A stretch of DNA of 64,000 bases from Siphonodentalium dalli (Eukaryota > Mollusca > Scaphopoda > Gadilida > Siphonodentaliidae). The notes under the pieces were generated by a model. The model was not told the DNA's origin, made no database searches, and saw only the letters and a program-made list of their open reading frames with translations. Positions within the stretch are counted from its first letter, which is position 1; each line of letters starts with the position of its first letter. Below, one piece after another: positions 57,760 through 64,000 of the stretch. The position numbers and the translations under genes were made by a program. Location of the stretch: NCBI GenBank assembly GCA_032622095.1, contig CP136064.1, positions 141,255,954-141,319,953 on the forward strand, in the 5' to 3' direction.

Positions 57760-58268
57760 ATGTTCCCAAAAATAGCTATTCAAACATGGCTTAATGTTTA
57801 CTTTTGTGACCTAGTTGTTTCTATTTTAGTGTACTTCTGTGTATGCATTTTAGAAGTTGTCTGTATTGAAAATAGGAGGAATGTGTATTGCTGACATGCA
57901 TAGATGGGTGAAATAAGCCCCAATGTTTGGAATTGCCCCTGACAAGGGTATTTGGGCATGGTTTGATAGCTTATTTCCCATGTAGAAATCCTGCAACGAT
58001 CTAATCACGTTGCTTCTGTGGACACCTATTTTCGCCGTATTTTTAAACACAACACAAGTTGGTTTATTTCTCATGTTCTTTTAATCATTAAGGCCGTATA
58101 TATATTCTGAAAGGTGAATTTGATAGTGAGGATACTGATTAAAAATATGTTATGCCAGAATCGGAGCCGGAACGAAGTCTACCGTTTGTCGGTAAACTGT
58201 TGAGGGGACACACTATAAAGTGTAAGCCGAGAACGAGGCTGGCTCCAAATAAAAGGTATATAAAGCAG
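57760..58268. other. Intergenic flank of the hAT-like element
   Basis: TTTATTTCTCATGTTCTTTTAATCATTAAGGCCG at 58067-58100 matches 40846-40878. CACACTATAAAGTGTAAG and GGCTCCAAATAAAAGG at 58210-58255 recur at 63073-63113. No gene is supported. Confidence 0.5.
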
Positions 58269-58393
58269 TAGTGATGCGGACCGGACCGGACCACACATGC
58301 CTGGACCGGTCCAAAATGGTCCAGTCCACCTATAATACGCTATATGTTAATGAATTCTCTGTTTTCTCAAAGTTTTTTTACTCTGTATAGTAA

Positions 58394-61300
58394 CAAGACA
58401 GTCAATGACTGTGGGGTCGCTCACCAGACTGCAAAGACTGATAAGACTGGGACTCTGGAGACCAAAACAGTCAGCACTTTTCATAATCACTTTAAAAGAA
58501 GTAGATTTAAACAGGATATGTGGCTAGAGAGACTTCAAGTATGTAGCTTGGTAAAAAACCACCTTGAAATTGCCAACTGTACACTACTGATCACCCCCCT
58601 CCTCCAGCTCAACAAGTCCCCTCCCGACCGGGATCCAGACTCCCAAGTCTTAGGTTGGAATTTCACAACCGACACCTCAAACTTTCTCAATTGTTGGAAA
58701 TTTCCAATCTCACAAGCGCCTTTTTCTAAAACCATTTAAACATGTTTGAAGCCCAATTATCCATGGACCCAAAACACAATACATGTATGTCAGACCAATC
58801 AGTCAGGTGGTTCCAATGTAGATGTTTTAATGAATTTGGTATTTCTATGATTTATTGGACACAAAAGTGTTAACTCCCCATAGACTGCCATTTCTTGACA
58901 GGTTGAGCTCATTTTAACAAATCTGTATCTCAGTCACTAAAGGATCTTCCTGATTCCTCCATACTATATGTAAGCTAAATTATCCAAAATCCCTTGAGAA
59001 GACATTTTAAGAATTACTATAGAGACATATAGTTATGTCCCTGGTCCCACCCTTTTAACCTGGTGACCCCATCTGAATAAATTTGAATCCCAGACACCAA
59101 AGAACCCTTCATACATATCATAAATATCAGTCAAATAGACCTGATGGTCCTTGTGAAGGAAGCATATTAAGAGGGAAACTGTCCTTCGCTTGGCCCCTAT
59201 TTGACCAGGTGACCCCATTAAAAAAATCTGAATTGCAGTCAAGGAAGAACATTCCATTCTATATAAGCCAACTAGTTCTTGCAAACATATTTTAAGAATT
59301 ACTATGTAGTGAAATAGTTAAGTCTCTTGCTCTGCCCTTATTTGACTTTGTGATCCCATTTTCACAAATCTGATAAGGATAAAAATTAAGTTCCCCAGTT
59401 GAAGTTGGTGATATTCACCCATTGGGCACCTCATTTATGAATTTTATCTTCTGCAAATTAGGGGATATAGAAACTTCCTAGAAGGGAAATTTAACTAACA
59501 ACAATGTAAATTTGATACTATAGATACTTCCCAGAAGATGAGGCCTAAGCAGAATGAGGTCGCGTCAGAGGGTGAATTTAGTGATGCTAGCCTGCTGTGC
59601 CGGATAGCATCACAAAAAGCGTGTCTGTTCCTACATTGTGTATGCCTGGCCTCAAGCAACACAATGTATTATACAACAAGCCTGGAAATAGTGTGATAGT
59701 GTGTCTGTCATTTGCAGAGTGAGGTCCCCAGAGGGTGAATTTAGTGACGCTAAATTCACCCTCTGGGGACCTCATTCTGATAAAGTCCTCAACTGCTATG
59801 GAAGACCTAGAATAAAATTGAATTTCCCCAGTTGAAGTTGGTGATGTTCACCCATTGGGCCCCTCAATTATGAATTTTATCTTCTGCAAATTAGGGGATA
59901 TAGAAACTTCCTAGAAGGGAAATTTAACTAACAACAATGTAAATTTGATACTATAGATACTTCCCAGAAGATGAGGCCTAAGCAGAATGAGGTCCCCAAA
60001 TGGTGAATTTGGTGATGCTAGCCTTGAATCAAGCTTTGAAATAGTCTGTCTGTTATTTGCAGAATGAGGTACCCAGAGGGTGAATTTAGTGAGGCTATCC
60101 TGCACAGCGGGCTAGTATCACTAAATTCACCCTCTGGGGACCTCATTCTGATAAGGCCCTCAACTGCTATGGAAGACCTAGAATAAGATTGAAGTTCCCC
60201 AGTTGAAATTGGTGATGTTCACCCATTGGGCACCTCAATCATGAATTTTATCTTCTGCAAATTAAGGGATACAGAAACTTCCTAGAAGGGAAATTTAACT
60301 AACAACAATGTAAATTTGATACTATAGATACTTCCCAGAAGATGAGGCCTAAGCAGAATGAGATCTTGAGACTCTAGATACTTCCCAGAAGATGAAGCCT
60401 AAGCGGAATAAGGTTCTCAGAGGGTGTATTTGGTTATGCTAGCCTGCTGTGTAGGATAGCGTCACTAAATTCACCCTCTGGGAACCTCATTCTGGCTCTG
60501 CCAGGCACTCTTTGAGAAAATGAAATTAATCTGATTTTAATGACCACTGAGTGATAATATAAACAACAAGGGTGCTTCATTGATAACACCATTAATCGCA
60601 CTTAAATTATGGATGACATGAATACACTCCCTGGGGACTCTGTCTAAGGCTGCAGAATCTTTATCTCTCTATCTGCCTTGCCATGTCTATCAGTTCATAG
60701 GAGAGTTGCCTTGTAATGGGAATTTAAATAAATATACTTTATTTACCTGTGAGTTAGGATATGAGATAGGGTGGAATGCTGTTGGTTGGGGGTGGGGTTC
60801 TGGGTCATGTGGGGGGGGGGGGGTGATATATTTTTTTTGTATGTTAAATTGATCAAGGAGTTCCTGAATTTTTTATTATTTTTTGGGGAATTATGGCCCT
60901 GGCTCCACCACTATTTGACCCAGTGACCCCATTTGAACAAATCTGAACCCCAGTCATTCAATGACCCCACATACCAAATATAAACTAAATCGGCTTAATG
61001 GTTATTGACAAGAAGTCGTTATAAGAATTACCAAGGAGGAATATAGTTATGGCCCTGGTTTCGCAACTGTTTGACACAGTGACCTCATTTGAACAAATAT
61101 TAATGACAGTCACCTAGGGAACATCCACCCCAAATATGATCAAAATGCAAAAATGTAATTTTTTGGTTTTTAGAGTTATGTCCCTGGCTCTGCCCCTAAT
61201 TGACCCAGTGACCCAATTTGAACAAATCTGATTCCCAGTCACCCAAGGTCCCTCAGTACCAAATATAAGCTAATTCGGCCCAACATTTTTGTAGAAGAAG

Positions 61301-61687
61301 TCATTGTAAGAATTACTATGAGTTATGGCCCTGGTTTCTCAACTAATTGACCGGGTGACCTCATTTGAACAAATCTGAACACCAGTCACCAAAGGACCCT
61401 CCATACCAAATATTAGCTAAATCGGCACAATGGTTATGGACAAGAAGTTGTTGTAAGAATTACTGTGGAGGAATAGAATTATGGCCCTGGTTTCGCAACT
61501 ATTTGACCCAGTGACCTCATTTGAACAAATCTGAATGAGAGTCACCTAGGGAACATCCACACGAAATATGAACCAATTTGGTATGATGGTTTCAGAGGAG
61601 AAGATGTTTTTTAAAAAAGTTGACGGACGGACGACGGACGAGGAGTGATGACTATAGGTCCACCGGAGACTTTGTCTCAGGTGAGCT
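58394..61687 (-). mobile_element. Nested pearl/Helentron-like region
   Basis: The left end carries the same 3' stem-loop as 40946 (ACAGTC-ATT-GACTGT then CTTG on the minus strand), and the right end has GACGAGGAGTGATGACTATAG and ..GTCTCAGGTGAGC before TAAAAA. In between are GTTATGTCCCTG..GACCCAGTGACC core units (58900-59360 and 60890-61620), a GACGGACGGACG run at 61622-61640, and the three-copy repeat at 59372-60500. It is either one long element or two related copies flanking another repeat. No Rep/helicase was seen. Confidence 0.6.
59372..60500. repeat. Large tandem repeat, 300-430-bp unit, three copies
   Basis: Units start with GTTCCCCAGTTGAA-TTGGTGATRTTCACC near 59385, 59820 and 60193 and share CTTCTGCAAATTA-GGGATA, CTTCCTAGAAGGGAAATTTAAC and TTCCCAGAAGATGAGGCC. 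Each ends in an inverted pair, CAGAGGGTGAATTTAGTGA... and TCACTAAATTCACCCTCTG, that encloses a variable insert (from a few bases to ~150). Unit length differences come from these inserts. Confidence 0.82.
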
Positions 61688-62396
61688 AAAAACTATAAGG
61701 TTACTGAGTTAAGTGCATTGCAATGAGTCCATATATGTTAAAACTTACATTGCTTGCCGATTGTATGCATCATTGTCTGTCTCTGGTGGGATATATTGGG
61801 AGCGATGCACGATAATAGTATTTCTAGTAATGCGAACATGCACCAATTAAATGTATTGGACAGATATATAGCTAGGGCCAGAATGTGTTATAACCAATCT
61901 AACATATGGCACTCAACTGATCGTATGCATGATTCGTATCACACTTATTTTCATTAAATGGAAATTTAAACGAAATAACTATACTGATGACATTTTAAGT
62001 ATACAAATGTGTACTAATATGACTACTCCATTAATATTGGAGTCTTGGAGATTGTGATGGCTGATTGTATATAGTCCTGACAATTACAGTTATGTACCTA
62101 ATTACAACTACTATAATACTATTGGATTAATGTGACTGTCTTGTTTATGTACTGTGTAATGTGGTTTGCATGTTTCTTCGATAATTATAACTGTGAAATT
62201 TACTGAAAAACAATAGAATATTTACTCGATTCGATATCCATACAAATTGATTAGTTCATGCCATGTTACACTGTTTATGACAAATGACTCATTCAGTTGC
62301 ATGTTTGTCGCATTGATAGGGTGCTACATAGTGTTGGCCAGTGTAGGATAGTAGTTATTAAAAACAATTTAGAACGAAACAAGCAATTTTTATATT
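61688..62396. other. Anonymous interior of the hAT-like element
   Basis: AT-rich DNA without transposase motifs. A 67-codon plus-strand frame at 61754-61957 shows no recognisable domain. Confidence 0.4.
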
Positions 62397-62580
62397 TTGA
62401 AAATGTTTTCAGAATGGTTAACATTTTAACAGTTGGTTTACAGTAACAAATTGAAAAATGTTTTCAGAATGATTAACATATTAGGTTTATTCTAACAAAT
62501 TTGAACTTTTTTCAGAATGTTCAACAAATTAACATTTGGTTTATACTAACAAATTTAAATGTTTTCAGAATGTTCAACTT
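62397..62580. repeat. Tandem repeat, about 52-bp unit, four copies
   Basis: GTTTTCAGAATG-TTAACA..TTGGTTTA.A.TAACAAATT recurs near 62405, 62460, 62508 and 62561 just inside the right end of the hAT-like element. Confidence 0.7.
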
Positions 62581-62913
62581 TTTTAATACCAAGGCCGCCC
62601 ACATTGGCACTTTCATTATAAGGAAAGTGACATGTACAAAGTACATCTATACATTGTTTTCGTGGCATCAAACGTTTAATAGATATTAACCACTTGAATG
62701 CGTCAATACATCGTTGCTATGACGGCACATATGCAATAATATTCGCAATAGTTTATTATAACTGAAGTAAAATAGTGGACCGGACCGGAGAGTACCGGAC
62801 CGGCGGCAAAAAGCGGTCCAGTCCGGTCCAGTGACACCCGGTCCGGACCGGACTGCGGTCCACCCCTGGACCGTGGACCGAAACGGTCCAAAGCGGTCCA
62901 GTCCGCATCACTA

Positions 62914-63268
62914 ATAAGCGGGGTGTTATGTGGCATTAGGTCTGTTGTTTCTCAATGGATATGAATGAAATTTTGTATATATGTCCGGGCTGAGACATAG
63001 AATACACCAACGTTTGAATTGTTTTTAAATTCACACATTTGTTGATTTTATTCAACTTTTTCGTTCTGGAGCACACTAAAAAGTGTAAGACGCTGGCTCC
63101 AATTAAAAGGTGTAAGCGGCTTATGTGCTTAGCTTTATAGGTATTAAATCGGATTAACTAATTCACGACTCTAGACTATTAGTGTTAAGTGTTTTGTATC
63201 ATTTGAGATTTTTTAAGAAATAATAATTTAGAAAGTGAATACAAATGTATTTTACATGATAAAATAAA
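62914..63268. other. Right flank of the hAT-like element
   Basis: CACACTAAAAAGTGTAAG and GGCTCCAATTAAAAGGTGTAAGCGG at 63073-63113 resemble the left flank at 58210-58265, so the two flanks may be parts of a repeat that already surrounded the insertion. No gene is supported. Confidence 0.45.
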
Positions 63269-63269
63269 T

Positions 63270-63565
63270 TTAATCACAATGCATAAAATAATATAAAGAC
63301 ATAGAACATAACAAATGGCATACAATTTTATGTTCATGTTTCGGTGCTGAGTGGCACCTGTCAGAATGCGTTCGATTCTCCTCTTTAATATACCGGACGA
63401 TTCTGATATTCTGAATTTTGTTCTTAGGCTGGTAGAGGTGTATTAGGTCGGAGGGGTCAAAGTCGGCAGGATACTGGATGTCGGTAAACCGGACGAATGT
63501 TTTCTTCAGGTTTTTTTCTGGATTCGTCTATTGATCTTCTTTCTCTGCTCTTTGAAATCCTCCAT
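63270..63565 (-). pseudogene. Unrecognised frame with a one-base shift
   Basis: On the minus strand ATG at 63563-63565 opens a basic frame (MEDFKEQRKKINRRIQ) that hits TGA just after an A7 run at 63511-63517. From that run the next frame is open for about 80 codons, LKKTFVRFTDIQYPADFDPS and onward, to TAA at 63270-63272. A single missing A would join the two, so this is either a decayed gene, a homopolymer sequencing error, or an exon in the second frame. The product has no membrane segment and no motif I recognise. The sequence around it is AT-rich, whereas this frame has balanced codon use. Confidence 0.4.
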
Positions 63566-63828
63566 TGAGATTCCGCCAGCTTTTTCAAAGTTGCCTCGAT
63601 GGAGAATTTGCCCAGACCATATCTCTCTTTTACAATGCATGGTTGAGACGGTTGATTACAAGGCAGATGCAACTTACGACCAACACAAGTGTGTTAAATA
63701 AAGGTGGTGTAAACATCCCGAAAAAGGTTCCTGTGTATTTTCGACATGGTTATAAGGTAAGCGAACAGTCATTTAAAATTAATAATTATATATATATGGT
63801 TTCAATAATAAATTTTATATTTAAATAG
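63565..63828 (+). other. Plus-strand frame with consensus splice donor
   Basis: An 87-codon frame overlaps the minus-strand frame at its start. ATAAG|GTAAGC at 63752-63762 is a strong splice-donor match following GGTTCCTGTGTATTTTCGAC. The downstream AG near 63828 would join in the wrong phase, so I do not propose a gene model. Confidence 0.2.
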
Positions 63829-64000
63829 TAAATCGAACAGACTTGGTCCAAATACACTACATCGGCGACAAAACCATCTCCACTAGTATTATAAAATGCA
63901 ACCAACAATCACACAAAATAACTATGCCATCGACACTCAACAACATCAGAGCAAAAAGCGTCAACCAAGAGCCAACAGCATGCAGTAAAAAGAGCCAAAA
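63825..64000 (+). CDS. Partial open frame running off the window, possibly MULE-like
   Basis: The frame is open from 63825 (after TAA at 63822-63824) to the last base, 58 codons without a stop. It contains VQIHYIGDKTISTS and, about 15 residues on, a PSTLNNIR block. My recollection is that similar xHYIGDxT..PSxLxxI blocks occur near the N-terminus of FLYWCH/MULE-like transposase proteins in molluscs and cnidarians, but this is weak evidence. The first ATG in frame is at 63948. A polypyrimidine-poor AG at 63827-63828 could be a splice acceptor. The downstream sequence is needed. Confidence 0.3.
   Translation, partial: MVNRTDLVQIHYIGDKTISTSIIKCNQQSHKITMPSTLNNIRAKSVNQEPTACSKKSQ

Larger units (their letters stand above)
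58269..62913. mobile_element. hAT-like TIR element with GGACC-rich ends, 4,645 bp
   Basis: The left end TAGTGATGCGGACCGGACC and the right end (reverse complement TAGTGATGCGGACTGGACC) differ at one base in 19. Both ends are followed by runs of GGACC/GGTCC pentamers (58277-58325 and 62778-62905). TAGTGATG-type termini with dense short subterminal repeats are typical of some hAT families. The 8-bp flanks TAAAGCAG and ATAAGCGG agree at five of eight positions, so the duplication is doubtful. The interior is largely Helentron-like and tandem-repeat DNA. No transposase frame was seen. Confidence 0.62.

Noticed and set aside
62703-62936. Minus-strand frame rich in GPRS/GPV/DRTGP
   Set aside because: Translation of GGACC/GGTCC subterminal repeats of the hAT-like element.
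1-64000. CRISPR arrays, rRNA genes, bacterial operons or intact tRNA genes
   Set aside because: None found. Tandem arrays here have 46-430-bp units without regularly spaced unique spacers, and tRNA-like stretches at 5040-5117 and near 56000 are SINE heads without a cloverleaf.

Overview
This window looks like gene-poor nuclear DNA from an animal, most likely a bivalve mollusc. It is AT-rich, has no long open reading frame and no operon-like packing, and shows the bivalve hallmark of 'pearl'/Helentron-like repeats: a tandem core of about 150-165 bp, a (GACG)n or (GACA)n microsatellite, and a terminus reading ...GGTGAGCTAAAA or ...AGTTGAGCTAAAA. I find no host protein-coding gene that I would defend. 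Almost everything that can be interpreted is a transposable element (TE), a TE relic or a tandem repeat, often nested, and insertion sites can be read directly where an uninterrupted copy of the target repeat also lies in the window.

1-9 kb: intergenic sequence with a 208-bp fold-back element (8-bp target duplication), a tRNA-derived SINE head, a three-unit tandem repeat, a 209-bp piggyBac-type MITE (TTAA) inside a larger degenerate repeat, and a 129-bp mariner-type MITE (TA) inside a minisatellite. 9-16 kb: the 3' end of a CR1/L2-like LINE, then microsatellite-tailed repeats joined head to tail at CTAG junctions, with 122-bp and 145-bp tandem cores and a near-identical 271-bp duplication. 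16.1-21.0 kb: a 4,884-bp insertion with 45-bp terminal inverted repeats (TIRs) and a TTA duplication (PIF/Harbinger-like), containing an internal duplication and a 40-bp perfect inverted repeat.

21-31.5 kb: repeats, two TTAA-flanked elements, a frameshifted Ty1/copia reverse transcriptase-RNase H relic, and a 1,329-bp hAT derivative with a perfect 8-bp duplication that still carries a zinc-finger-like N-terminal exon. 31.5-44.8 kb: mostly anonymous sequence with dispersed repeat pairs and tandem arrays.

44.8-52.6 kb: the most unusual structure. It is a giant palindrome with arms of about 2.1 kb. Its outer arms look nearly identical while its inner arms have diverged, and the right arm is split by a complete 2.8-kb pearl/Helentron-like element of 16 tandem units. 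52.6-64 kb: more Helentron-like copies, a GC-rich broken reading frame downstream of a TATA box, a 4.6-kb hAT-like TIR element with GGACC-rich ends and a nested Helentron-like element, and two fragmentary reading frames at the right edge.

The elements do not form a pathway. The story is successive insertion: older tandem repeats served as targets for MITEs and Harbinger, and the palindrome and the hAT-like element served as targets for Helentron-like elements. All boundaries and identities were read by eye, without alignment software.
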